From assembly GCA_025093985.1 (NCBI GenBank), contig JACAAK010000005.1, positions 2,046,001 through 2,110,000 of the forward strand: 64,000 bases of DNA, given 5' to 3'. Position numbers and translations under genes: made by a program. The stretch comes from Calvatia gigantea. Lineage: Eukaryota; Basidiomycota; Agaricomycetes; Agaricales; Lycoperdaceae. Each line of letters starts with the position of its first letter. Position 1 is the stretch's first letter. Below are positions 23,344-33,490 of the stretch, in pieces. The notes beneath the pieces were generated by a model that saw nothing but the letters and a program-made list of their open reading frames with translations, had not been told where the DNA came from and ran no database searches.

Positions 23344-25743
23344 TCAACTGAGTCGTTTATCTTGCATTTTTGCTGTCTCCAGCCTCCGGTCTTCATTATA
23401 GGGTGCCAGTTCTTCGTCGTCAGGTTCTTTATCTAAGTTTTCTGACTCTAAGGTAGCGACCCTATCTAAGAAAGCGCGGAGCAACTCAGGATATTTTTCC
23501 TGGTTAGCTATCATGCGTCTGGTCTTTATGTCTTGTTGGGTAGATTCCTTAGCGTTATCTAAGTCGTTTTGGAAGTCTACCAACAGGCTCATTACTTGCT
23601 GCGTGTAGCCTGTTCGATTATCTATTTCTTCGTAGAATTCTTCTAAATCTAATGGGTCTTCGTCTTCCGGGTTAGCCTTAGATAGAATAAAGTCATCCCC
23701 GTTGTCCTCAGATCCATCGTCAAAGGCACGTTCTACTGGGTCCCCTGGGTACCAAGGTCTTCTCGAGAGTCCGTCAGGCCCAAAGGCCTTACCTTTCTTA
23801 TGTACAAGTTCAAAATGAAAGTTTGTCCGTATATAATCTACCCAGCGATTTATCGTCGCATTAGGCAGTCTTCCGGGGTTGTTCAACATTCCAAACAAAT
23901 ACTTAGCATCTGTCTCAATGATTAGATTTCGACAACCAGTCAATAGATAAGTCTCTTCTTCTAAGACCATTCTTAGACCGCACAATTCTCGCTTAGGTTG
24001 TGAATATCTCTGTTGTCGTTCGTCCATAAGCAAAGAGTTAAACTTCACATAATGGATTATCTTATGATCTTCCTCGTCTCTTTGATAGAGATAATATCCT
24101 ACTGCTCTCCAGGACGAGTCAACCGATAGGACTATGGGCTGAGTGCTTGGAAACTTCGGATTTCTAGTATGAAAGCAGTTTTTAATTGCTTCCTTTAGAT
24201 TATCTTGGGCTGTCTGCTGTTCAGGTCCCCATTCGAATGCTATATGCATCTTGCACACATTATATAACGGTGCAGCGATTATCACAAAGTTCGGAATGTG
24301 ATTCCTACATCTAACGGCTGTCCCCAAGAAAGATCTGGTCTCTGAAGCGTCCTTACAAGCGCCCCATCGTAATATAACACCGATGGCGTCTGCTGTCGGT
24401 TTTCTTCCTTTATATGAGCAGTCAAATCCTACAATAGTTATATGATCTGCACATATTGTTGTCTTTGGCCCGGAAAAGGTGCCTCCCGCATATTTCATTC
24501 GTTGTAATATGTGGTTCACCGTGTTCATATGTTCCCATATGAATCGCCTAATGCCCGGGTTCCCTTCTATAACCTCGTAATCACTGTTAGATAACTCGTA
24601 ACGCGTAGGTGGTCCCCGTATAGGCACGTCGTCAATATAGGGGACTGTATGTTCCGGAATTTCATCTGACAATATATAGGTAACGTCGTCATGAAAGATA
24701 GGTACTGAATTAGTCCATCCCATAGGCAACGTTACTAATCTAAGGGCTCCGAATGGTGTTTGGAAAGTCGTTAGATCTCTAGACGACTCAGCCAACTGCC
24801 TTTCGTCATACCCTACATATAAATCTAATATGCCGCTACAAGCCCTTCCTGAGAAGTGCATAGCTAATTCTTCTGTTGCGGGCGGCAGACCCGAATGCGC
24901 GATTGTCACTCTATTTAGAGGCTCTAAGCTATGTACTAGTCTGAGACTCTTTCCGTCTTTCTTAAGTACGCAAAACCATTTAGATCTATAAGACGAATTC
25001 GAGGGCTCATATACCCCTGCGTCTATTTTTCTTTTGATGATTCTACACACTTCGTCATATATCGCTGGGGGAATCCTGAAATGTCTTTCTACCCATGGTA
25101 TATGGGCAATAGTGGGGATCTCTATCGGAGGGAAAAACTCCTCCTTAAATTTGCCCCTTTCAGTATCATCCCAAGCGAACGCTTTATTGTGTTCTGCAAT
25201 TAACCAATGCATTAGCTTTCGCTCCTCGTAAGTCAAGAAGTCCCCAATATGAGCCGCATCCATCTTGTTTTTCCGTTCTTCGGTATACCTGCCTTTAGAT
25301 TTGAAAGTTGGCGGGTTAACCGGCAGGATTGGCAGCTCAGTCAAGGGATCTCCAATTATCTCTCGTTTTATTCTGTATTTGTCTGGTAGTTCTCCCAGTA
25401 CGGGTCTCACTTTCAATGCGACTGGTTTATATTTCTTAGCTAAACAAAGAATATGTTCCTCCTCTGTAGGTGGTCCATAGATTTCGTCTAACGCTGTCAC
25501 TCTTTGAATAACTCTGCTAGGACTTACAATCTGAGATAAGAACGTAGTAAGTAGTTCTTTATCGCGAGACCGCTGCGTCGCTAAACTCTTCTGTAAGTAT
25601 ATTAGATTAACTTCGTCGGAGGTCATAGATTTTACCTCAACTGCCAACGTTTCACTAATATATGGTTTATTCTCGTTATCTAAGCTAATTATAAGAGCAA
25701 CCTCTCCTTCAATGCCTTTTTCGAAGTCATTGAGGCTACTCAA
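23344..25743 (-). CDS. element I reverse transcriptase and RNase H
   Basis: About 799 codons. The RT domain includes LDLYVGYDERQ, TLPMGWTNSVPIFHDDV and the catalytic PYIDDVPI (near 24630). RNase H follows (VLSVDSSWRAVGYYLYQ, ETDAKYLFGMLNN). It has no ATG at its start: the frame opens with TTG overlapping the TGA of the protease frame, so it should be made by -1 frameshifting at AAATTTT (25743-25749). It ends at a TGA, after which the same frame continues into integrase, so the stop is likely a decayed CGA. Confidence 0.88.
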   Translation of the reverse strand: MSSLNDFEKGIEGEVALIISLDNENKPYISETLAVEVKSMTSDEVNLIYLQKSLATQRSRDKELLTTFLSQIVSPSRVIQRVTALDEIYGPPTEEEHILCLAKKYKPVALKVRPVLGELPDKYRIKREIIGDPLTELPILPVNPPTFKSKGRYTEERKNKMDAAHIGDFLTYEERKLMHWLIAEHNKAFAWDDTERGKFKEEFFPPIEIPTIAHIPWVERHFRIPPAIYDEVCRIIKRKIDAGVYEPSNSSYRSKWFCVLKKDGKSLRLVHSLEPLNRVTIAHSGLPPATEELAMHFSGRACSGILDLYVGYDERQLAESSRDLTTFQTPFGALRLVTLPMGWTNSVPIFHDDVTYILSDEIPEHTVPYIDDVPIRGPPTRYELSNSDYEVIEGNPGIRRFIWEHMNTVNHILQRMKYAGGTFSGPKTTICADHITIVGFDCSYKGRKPTADAIGVILRWGACKDASETRSFLGTAVRCRNHIPNFVIIAAPLYNVCKMHIAFEWGPEQQTAQDNLKEAIKNCFHTRNPKFPSTQPIVLSVDSSWRAVGYYLYQRDEEDHKIIHYVKFNSLLMDERQQRYSQPKRELCGLRMVLEEETYLLTGCRNLIIETDAKYLFGMLNNPGRLPNATINRWVDYIRTNFHFELVHKKGKAFGPDGLSRRPWYPGDPVERAFDDGSEDNGDDFILSKANPEDEDPLDLEEFYEEIDNRTGYTQQVMSLLVDFQNDLDNAKESTQQDIKTRRMIANQEKYPELLRAFLDRVATLESENLDKEPDDEELAPYNEDRRLETAKMQDKRLS

Positions 25744-26819
25744 AAATTTTGCTCTTTAATTCGCAGTAATTGGCCTTTAGCGTAAGTAGGCAACGTTGCT
25801 CTATTCTTTGTATTGGGATCGGTAATGACTATCATTTGTGCTCCTTCAGCAGAATTCACCACTCGACTTTCTGTTAGGACGTCGAAAGGTCTGCCTAATA
25901 ATATTGAGTATGGTGGACTGTCGACTACATGGACCTGTAGATAGACCGTCACGTCTCCGAAGCTGAACGGCACATTCTTAGCTAGACCACAAGTCTGGCT
26001 TATCTGGCCATTCGCACTCTGCATGTTGATAGTCGTATCTGGATCCCATGTAATTCTACAATCTATCGCCATATTTCTGGACATGGATACAATTTGTGAA
26101 CCACTATCCAACAAAGCCTCTTCTTCTCTAAGATCGTTTACTAAGGTCGGAATGACTCTTAGCGAAGCCATATCTTTGGCCGTTATAGTCCCATTATTAT
26201 CTAAGGAGAATATATGCTTGCCTCTATCTTCCCGAGGTACCGCTTCCAAGTACTGTAGAATAGGATCGGTAATTCTCCAAGTTAGATAGGGACGTCCTTC
26301 AGTGTCCAAAACTTTCTCTGCGACTTTCTCTGGTTTCGCGAGCGTTGAGACCTGTACTAAATTAATGACAGGCTCCGCATTTTCCGAATCAGATTCGTCG
26401 TCTTCGATATGCAATGCGTTGTTAGATTTAATTGCTACGCGTCTTTTAGCAATTTGGTCTTTGTACTTTTCTCGGAGTTTGGGGGAAATAGCCAATAATT
26501 CTTTGTGAGATAGAGAGACGTCTCCTTTGAGAATTCTCTCTAATATTTTATCTAATTCAACCCCATCCTCAATTTCTGTTTTGTGTTTATATGACGGCTG
26601 CTTTTGTTCGCGCAAGTACTTTGCAGGTACAGGCGGTACTTCTACAACTGGCCTAAGAGATCTAACGTTTTTATAGGGAAAATCGTTGACCTGCTTAGAT
26701 TTCGTTGGTTCTGTGTTTTCTTTGTCTTTGGCACTTAGATTAGGATCATCTTCTTTATCGCTCTCCGATTCTGTCTGTTTCCTGGCGGGGACCTTCCGTC
26801 CAGGGGACAGTTTCTTCAT
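25740..26819 (-). CDS. element I aspartic protease ORF
   Basis: About 359 codons starting MKKLSPGRKV. The N-terminal half is charged and disordered. The C-terminal half has the retropepsin signature (ALLDSGSQIVSMS, then YSILLGRPFDVL). The protease would mature the Gag and Pol polyproteins. The ATG lies 8 nt after the Gag stop and in the -1 frame relative to Gag, so either reinitiation or slippage on the T5 run at the Gag stop could express it. Confidence 0.85.
   Translation of the reverse strand: MKKLSPGRKVPARKQTESESDKEDDPNLSAKDKENTEPTKSKQVNDFPYKNVRSLRPVVEVPPVPAKYLREQKQPSYKHKTEIEDGVELDKILERILKGDVSLSHKELLAISPKLREKYKDQIAKRRVAIKSNNALHIEDDESDSENAEPVINLVQVSTLAKPEKVAEKVLDTEGRPYLTWRITDPILQYLEAVPREDRGKHIFSLDNNGTITAKDMASLRVIPTLVNDLREEEALLDSGSQIVSMSRNMAIDCRITWDPDTTINMQSANGQISQTCGLAKNVPFSFGDVTVYLQVHVVDSPPYSILLGRPFDVLTESRVVNSAEGAQMIVITDPNTKNRATLPTYAKGQLLRIKEQNF
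25743..25749 (-). promoter_or_regulatory. candidate -1 frameshift site, protease to RT
   Basis: The minus strand reads CAA AAT TTT TGA. The heptamer A-AAT-TTT fits the X-XXY-YYZ rule, sits directly before the protease stop, and slipping back one base enters the RT frame. Confidence 0.6.
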
Positions 26820-26827
26820 CGAACCGC

Positions 26828-28600
26828 TTAAAAACCTGACTGATTCTTTTTAGAGCTGTCCTTCTTCTGAGCCAAAGCCAAAATCTTTGCAAGCTGACTG
26901 GCCAGGTCGTCAGAATCGTCTTCTTCATCGGACGCTGGTTCAGGATCTTTAGCTTTGCGTGATTTCACAGGCTTAGTGCCAGATAGCAATGTTTCAATTG
27001 TGTTAAGGCAGCCTTTTAGATTTTCTAGTTCTAAGCCGCGTCTATCTAACACTTGCTTGCTCTCTTCAATTATACTATCTCTAGTATCTTTAAGTTGGTT
27101 TGTGTAGATGGAAATCTCAGGTGCGCGACCATAAGATTGGTAGGGACCTAGATCAGGTACTTCCTCTTCTTGAGGCAATTCGGGTTGCATGCCTAGGCAT
27201 ACCAATAGCGTGTTTGGTAAGTACTTCGCTACGATAGCCTTAATAGACATCCCTTCAATTCTAGGTATGGGTGAGCCGTCCGCAAATCTAAGTTGATTTC
27301 CGTCGACTTTAATTTTTCCATCTTTCACGTCCTGGTCTTTTTCTGGACATGCGAGCCAATGATGCTTTGGATCGAAACAATAGTAGCATCCTCTGCCTAT
27401 CCCGGCCACGGCCTCGTTATTCTGTCTCGGCTGTCCCTGACCATAGTTTACAGGGTTTGCAGGACGCGTAAATTTTGTCTGCATTGTAGCTTTCATGGAG
27501 TCCATAAAACTCTGCATATTTTTCTGATTAACAGCCAGAGTATCTTTTAGATTAGCGATTTCTTCACGTAAGTCCGACTGCTGCTCAACAGGTTCGCGTT
27601 TTACTTGCGGTGGTATAGCTCGAGACATAGTCTCCGGATTGTTATCGTATTTTAACGCTTTAGCTATGGTCTTTCCACTGACCAGCTCTACTGCTTTAGC
27701 AACGACTTCAGTCCAATCATATGGATCTTCGCCTCGGGCCACGCCTCCTGCGCGAGCGCGACCGTTGATACTTAATCTAGTATTCAAGTTCTCTTGGAAG
27801 TGTTTATCTAGACTTCCAACAAACATTTCTACCAGTTCACGGTTCGTTACGAGTGGCGGATTTGTTAGACATTTTTCTGCTTGTAACGAGAACTTCCTCT
27901 TGAAAGCTAAGAGGTGTTCTTCGTCAAACATACTAATGTGTTTGTATTCTTGTCCTAATGCTCGTAATCTAGCCACTGAACCTTGTTCTTCTGCTACGAG
28001 CTCCGGATACTCCTGCTTCAAACGATCTTTAAAACCGTTCCAGTCTGGAGTTATATATTCCGGGAAGCTTGTCCATTCATCTCGTACGCTAGGCTCTACA
28101 TAGCTAACGGCCCATTTTACTTTATCTTCCATGTCTGTGATACTAGAGACATCGAATAAGCGTTCTAGACGCCATAGGAAGTCTCGGAGTGTAGCTCCTC
28201 GACCATCCCATACTGGGGCTCCTGTAGCCATAGGGTTTGGCATAGCAGGGCTAGGCATAGTGTTTGGCTGATTTGAGTTCGTTTGAGAGGTAGTTTGGGT
28301 CTGTGGTTGTGCCGGTATTGGCAAGTTTCACGCTAGATTAGGCGAAGGGTCCACGGAAACAGCAGGATTTACTGTTCGTGAAGTGCGTTTGCGAGCTGAA
28401 CTTTCGCCAAGAGTGTCTGAGCGTTGAGAACGGCGGGCGTTTCTAAGCAACTGCTCTGGATTATCTAGCTTCGGTAACGGCTCTGTTCTTCTAGAATTTT
28501 GAGTCTCTCGACCTTTGGGTTTTGTTTTGTTCTGTTCTGGTACAGGATGCGAAGTAGCAATCTGTTTTTTATATGCTCCGGGTGGAGGCCCGAAGCTCAT
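26828..28600 (-). pseudogene. element I Gag with one in-frame stop
   Basis: The likely start is MSFGPPPGAY (28600), continuing through one TGA (28328-28330; GCG TGA AAC, plausibly a decayed CGA) to the end at 26828, about 590 codons. The core has WRLERLFDVS and WTSFPEYITPDW, typical of retrotransposon Gag. A single zinc knuckle-like motif is CYYCFDPKHHWLAC. The acidic and basic C-terminus ends NQSGF. An upstream in-frame ATG at 28642 is also possible. Without readthrough the first ATG after the stop gives a slightly shortened Gag. Confidence 0.85.
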
Positions 28601-28652
28601 TTTGAGAACGGTAAAAGGATGTGGAAATAAAGTGGCTCTCACACTGAAACTC

Positions 28653-28670
28653 CCCTCGCGGTGGGCTCCA
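28653..28670 (-). other. element I primer-binding site
   Basis: The minus strand reads TGGAGCCCACCGCGAGGG, two bases after the 5' LTR. Beginning TGG, it fits pairing to a tRNA 3' end (CCA) with U as discriminator. The tRNA was not identified. This differs from the self-priming arrangement of elements II and III. Confidence 0.65.
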
Positions 28671-28672
28671 GA

Positions 28673-29979
28673 TAAAGAGGCAGAAATAGAAATACTAAAT
28701 GTGATATGGATGTTCGGCTTAGATTAAGCTGACGGAATAGATTTTTAAAGATTTCTGCACAAGGCAAGTTCGTAGGGAGGCAATCTGACAATATGAGGGA
28801 CAATTCCACAAAATAACGCGAATCAACGACGCGTGGAGAACACTAGAATAGCTAACTACCTTCGCTAAGAAGAGTAAAGCCAAGTTACACTGTAAAAAGT
28901 GCGACTCGTGTCCTTTATCCAAGAAGTTAACAAGACACAGAACCTCAGGTACTCCCTAAGCTTCACCCTTATCTAGTTAACGACCAGAAGCGCACTGTCC
29001 TACACTTGTGATACGCCAAGTACCAGGGTGTAGCGATGCAATATGCTCTTAATCTAAGCTCACTCCACGAGTAAGCCCGAGGTCTTCTTCTTAGATCAAA
29101 AGGTCTCAATCCTAGCTCAAGTCACTTAGTCTAGTTAATCTCGAAAGAACTTATTACTTTGCTTCGCTCAGGCACAATAGATCGCTTTTCACTGTGCTCT
29201 GAAGGCTGGGCAATGGCTAGTAGGTTCCTTGCCACGTCCGACACCTCAGAGGGGGTTTATATATTATTTGGGTGCTCGTTATGACAAGACAATGATTACA
29301 CAACTAGGAACATATTATCAAGCAAGGTACAAACTGGTAGATTAGATCGCGCGCCAAGAGAGCCGCAACCTGTTAGATTAGTGAAACATTGGAAATACAG
29401 AAGGATTCTGGGTATCTGTTTGTTCCGGGCTGTGTTTTAGCCCGTTCTCTGGGTCTGCATTCTTCTCTAAATATGTAGAACATCTAAGATTTCGGACGTC
29501 GCGTGAACTGTTCTCCTATGTGTCCCCGTGGATTGTACGCGAACGCGTCCATACGTGTCATTAGTGCTGAGTGATGTTCGTTAATCTAACAACGGTGACA
29601 TTTCCTTGTGAACACGCCGATCAGCCTTTTAGATTAAGCACGTTGGACTTATTTCTCGAGTCTAGACTCATTGGAGGGGTCCCGTAGCTCTGTATAGACG
29701 CATTGGAATGGTTTTACCGCCTGGTCCGGCCAGAATCACGACTGGTCATATGGTACACTGTTAGAATTGCTTTTTGTTAAGCACAGTGGTCATCCCGTAG
29801 CCGCTGCTATCCGTCATCAATGGTCATAGTGTTCTACAGTGATCGAGTACTCTTTTATTATACTGTTGGGCTCTTAGATTAGGTCGTACTACTACAGGAA
29901 GGTTCGATGCAATCGTTAGATTAGGCTTGTATGCCTTAGATTAGCGATTTTCATGTGTGAAAACGGCTTTGCCGTTACA
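28673..29979 (-). repeat. element I 5' LTR
   Basis: It has the same 1307-bp length and ends as the LTR at 15831-17137, with about a dozen substitutions and no indel. It carries the TATA box, the edge palindromes and the TAATCTAA motifs. It is followed on the plus strand by GCGG, the right half of the target duplication. Confidence 0.93.
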
Positions 29980-29983
29980 GCGG

Positions 29984-30170
29984 AAGGGGCTATCAATTCC
30001 TAGTCCACTGGAAAGGATACAGCAATGAAGAAGATATGTGGACAGTGGAATCCAACCTGACAAATGCTCAAGACACAATAGCAGACTACCAAAAGAGGCA
30101 TCCAGAGGATACCCATAAAAAGGGGGGTAGAAACAAAAAATCATCACCAAACCAAAGAAACTAGCCAGAC
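29984..30170 (+). pseudogene. element II chromodomain remainder (copy A2)
   Basis: Continues the chromodomain cut at 15830, with YQFLVHWKGYSNEEDMWTVE and then ADYQKRHPED. It ends just before ORF3. Confidence 0.85.
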
Positions 30171-31154
30171 ATGCCTTCCTCCCAAGCCAACTATATCACT
30201 ATTTGTTCCCTCGTCCACCCTAATCCAACCACAATCTCCTCCGTCCCCCTCCCAGAGCCAGGCAACAGTCAAGCACCTGCTCCTCAAGGCACTTGTTACA
30301 ACCTCGCCACCATGCCATCCCCAGCACAGGAACTCCTTGAATCCCTACTAAAAGACATTGACAAGGCCACCAACAATGAAATAGAAACCATTACTGCCCA
30401 AAATAAATGGCTAGTTGTCAACAGGCACATTGCCCTCGCTACTACATACATCACTTTCACCAACATGTATGTAGGGTTCACCAATGCATCCTCATCCACC
30501 AATCAACACATTCCCACCATCTTCTGAGCCCTAGAACAATCCATGCTCACACCTAGCAAACAAGACTGCATCCACAGTCTCCACAACTGTGTTGACCTTG
30601 GATTAAAAGTATTCAAACACCTCAACATCGCCAACATCTTCCTGGAACTTGCCAATGTGGCCATGAACCTACTTAGGCACAATAAGACCACTGAAGATCC
30701 AGAAATCAATGCCCTCATTGACAGGATCCACAGCACCCTCTCCGAGCTCCACACCATGATCAACCCCATACCACCAACCCAATCTGACATGCCCATGGAC
30801 GAAGAAACAACCATCTCCATGAAGGAAGAAGTCAACTCACTCTGCCACTTCATAAAAACAATCACTTTGCCACAACTTGTATTGGTTTTTCTCCCTCCTG
30901 CAAGATTCTACACTGTGTTACCAGGACAAGAGAAGGACCAACACTACTGGAAATCAATAGTCAAGAACTATTGGGACAACTCCACCACAACTGACTTTCC
31001 ATTCAATGGTGTCCCAGTCCCTATCCGTCAGGATGGTCGAAGCCACTTGCCCGTCTTCTTTATGCATTTAAACAATGGAAAGTACCTCATCAGAGCCACC
31101 AAGAAAGCCCTCACCTCCACCATAGTCAATGGTGACTTTAATGAAGCTTCTTGA
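30171..31154 (+). pseudogene. chromovirus ORF3, copy A2
   Basis: Again 327 codons from MPSSQANYIT to NEAS, with one premature TGA (30525-30527; RAL in other copies, so CGA to TGA). Otherwise open, and close to copies A1 and B. The ending is followed by the purine tract and LTR. Confidence 0.82.
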
Positions 31155-31179
31155 GGCATGAAGCCAAATCGGGGGGTAT

Positions 31180-31485
31180 TGTTATGGATTTCCACTAATC
31201 ATATCATGCTCCATGCTTGTCTGCATTTCTATACCACTAGTACATCTGTTTCACCTATTTCTGTTGAGTGATCTCCATTATGACTCAAACTAACTACTAC
31301 ACCTACCTTACCGGATGTTTCATGTAGTTACCCCATCCATTCAACTGGATGACTCTCAGTATTTAAGTGTACATACACCCACTGTATTCGGTACACTTAA
31401 CCACCTCTTGTTCCTCTCCCCATACTCGCCCTCAAGTCTTAGCCTAAGTTGCAACCTGAGGTTTACTCAGACTAAGGTCGTAACA
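31180..31485 (+). repeat. element II 3' LTR (end of the A chain)
   Basis: A 306-bp LTR from TGTTATGG to CGTAACA after a GGGGGGTAT tract. It retains ACACTTAACCA, an exact partner of the A1 and A2 primer-binding sites. It is followed by unrelated Q-rich DNA. Confidence 0.9.
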
Positions 31486-31868
31486 ACTTATGTATCAAAC
31501 CAGACCACCCATGCGCAATGTGCACACTTTACTCCACATCAAGGAGATGGGCAGCAGCAGTAGCAGTGCAACTAGCAGTAGAGTGGACAGTGGCCACAAG
31601 GCCAGCAGCAACCCTCAGGGTCTAAAAAGCCCTAGCAGCAACAGCAGCAGCAGTAGCAAAAGCCCTTTGGGGGTGATGGCAAGGACAAGAAGTGCAGATG
31701 GCTCCCTCATGGCAATGGTAAGGGAAAGGGAAAGAAGGGTGCATAGACTAATGCCACCACCTCCAGATACATTCAGGATGTAGACTTTGCTTCACAGGCG
31801 AGAGATCAGCTGCAGCAAACCACTCATTCTCTCATGGAGGAAGTGTGTTGAGCCAAGACATCTCCTGC
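31486..31868 (+). pseudogene. decayed Gln-rich ORF remnant, left part
   Basis: A reading frame rich in CAG codons (now partly TAG) encodes Gln-rich text with GKDKKCRWLPHGNGKGKGKK, then SRYIQDVDFASQARDQLQ. The right part is at 39524-39786, beyond an inserted element I LTR. It may come from a Gag-like or host Q-rich gene. I cannot assign it. Confidence 0.45.
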
Positions 31869-31989
31869 TAATGAGGCAGAAATAGAATACTAAATGTGAT
31901 ATGGATGTATGGCTTAGATTAAGCTGACAGAATAGACTTTTAAAGGTTTCTGCACAAGGCAAGTTTGTGGGGAGGCAATCTGACAATAT
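31869..31989 (-). repeat. old element I solo LTR, left part
   Basis: The end of an element I LTR in minus orientation, interrupted by element III and continued at 38339-39523. It is preceded by CTGC; the right flank is CCAC, so the duplicated target was probably CCGC. Confidence 0.82.
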
Positions 31990-32297
31990 TGTTGTGAACT
32001 CTAGTCTATTCTCATATCAGCTCCATACTTGTCTGCATTCCCTCTTAACCGTGTACCTGTTTCAGTTATTCCTGTCTGCGTGATCCCCGAGCTCTGACTC
32101 ATAACTACTATACCATAGTCATTGGACGTTTCATGTAGTTATCTTCATCCATTCAACTGGATGTTCCTTCTGTACTTAAGCATACATACATACTCCTGTA
32201 TTCGGTACACTTAACCATCTAGTTCTTCTACCCTTACTCGCCCTCAAGACTTAGCCTAAGCTGCAACCTGAGGTCTTATCAGACTAAGATCATAACA
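31990..32297 (+). repeat. element III 5' LTR
   Basis: Starts TGTTGTGAAC and ends CATAACA. A TATA-like TACTTAAG near 32173 precedes the presumed transcript start at 32207. Its 3' half resembles element II LTRs, showing common origin. Confidence 0.9.
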
Positions 32298-32376
32298 TTT
32301 GGTTAAGCATCCCCACCTCACCTTGCAAGGAGTAGGCTGAAACAGGCCTGAACAGAAGCAACCCAGGAGCTAGTAT

Positions 32377-33490
32377 ATGAGCTCAAACCCAGACAAATAC
32401 AGAGAACCAAATCTCGAAGTCACTGATGACAAATCCGAAACATTAGACGAAGAAGAAACAGGGAACCCCAAAGTACCTGAAGAAACACATGACGAACCCA
32501 GAGTAAACCCAGCAGAAGAAGAAGTGTTATCAGAACTTCTAAACAAACTTGACCTAGTAGAGGAAGAGATAGCCTATCAGGAGAAATCAGACAAATCAAG
32601 CTTGGATGAAACAGAATCAGAAACCGACTCCAATATGACTGAGAACACAGTAGTGCCCACAACAATGTCCAGTGGGAAAGGCCTAGTGCCAGACCCAGGA
32701 TTTTTCAACAGCACCCGTACCAAGTTCGACGACTGGTGGAGAGCAATGATGCTCTTCATGAAATTCAACAAGATAGTTTCGGCAGACAATAAAGCCATAG
32801 CAGTCCTAGCCAGACTGTGAGGAGGAACTGTAGGAGCATATGCAGCTATGAGAGCACCAGCCATCCTGGAATCTGAGGATTCAGTGGACTGGAAGGTTTT
32901 CTCTGAGGAATTTAGAAGAACCTTCTCAGATGATGCCTCAAACAGCAAAGCAGAATGGCAGATCGAAAAATTCAAACAAGGAAACTGAAACACTGCCAAC
33001 TACCTAATTGAATTTGAGATGCTGAAAAACAAGGCCAAGACCGATAGCAAGCATGCTATATTCCTACTTAGGAAGAATGTCTGACAAGATATCATACATA
33101 CGATCACAGGCTATCCACCTTCAGCCAGGCCGGACACATATGCAGAATGGAAAGAAGCCATATTGTCCATCGGGAGGATACGAGGCATCTGAATACCGAG
33201 GAGACAGGAAAACGAACACTGGCACCACCTACAGAGGAATGGGTGAGCCCATGGAGATAGGAAGCAGGCATCACGTCTTTAATGACAAAGGAGAACCAAA
33301 GTGCTACAACTGTGGCATTTTTGGCCACATTGCCAAGGATTGCAAAAAGCCCAAGGAGTTAATATGCTACAACTGTGGAAAAAAGGGGCACATAGCCAAA
33401 GCCTGCACCGCACCCAAGAAGATCCAAGTCCAAGGAGTAGAAGAGGCTACTGACGAAGAAGGGAAGGATTTTTCCAAAGACTCTGAGTAG
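32377..33490 (+). pseudogene. element III Gag (copy 1)
   Basis: Homologous to the element II Gag (MSSNPDKYREPN start, WWRAMMLFMKF core). It has two intact zinc knuckles, [14 protein letters not shown] and CYNCGKKGHIAKAC. A TGA at 32818-32820, another near 32986, and a small deletion near 33173 that shifts the frame disable it. Confidence 0.88.

Larger units (their letters stand above)
15831..29979 (-). mobile_element. element I: 14.1-kb Ty3/gypsy element with antisense cargo genes
   Basis: Two 1307-bp LTRs (15831-17137 and 28673-29979), about 99% alike by eye and without indels, flank 11.5 kb. A GCGG target duplication (15827-15830 and 29980-29983) sits exactly in the split chromodomain of element II. 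In minus-strand order it reads 5' LTR, primer-binding site, gag, protease, RT/RNase H, integrase, a 4.7-kb region with two genes on the plus strand, polypurine tract, 3' LTR. Pol order (RT before integrase) makes it Ty3/gypsy; no chromodomain was seen. Base composition is more CpG-rich than the neighbours, fitting a young insertion. Gag and pol each carry a few disabling changes. Confidence 0.93.
12464..31485 (+). mobile_element. element II chromovirus copy A2, interrupted by element I
   Basis: The second internal region of the LTR-int-LTR-int-LTR chain. It holds a deleted gag-protease, RT, RNase H and integrase up to 15830, then the 14.1-kb element I (15831-29979). It resumes in the chromodomain at 29984, then ORF3 and the 3' LTR (31180-31485). 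Removing element I and one GCGG restores continuous chromodomain DNA. Confidence 0.87.

Noticed and set aside
31490..31783. 97-codon Ser-rich open frame
   Set aside because: It reads CAG repeats in a shifted frame; the Gln-rich frame is the more likely original and is itself decayed.
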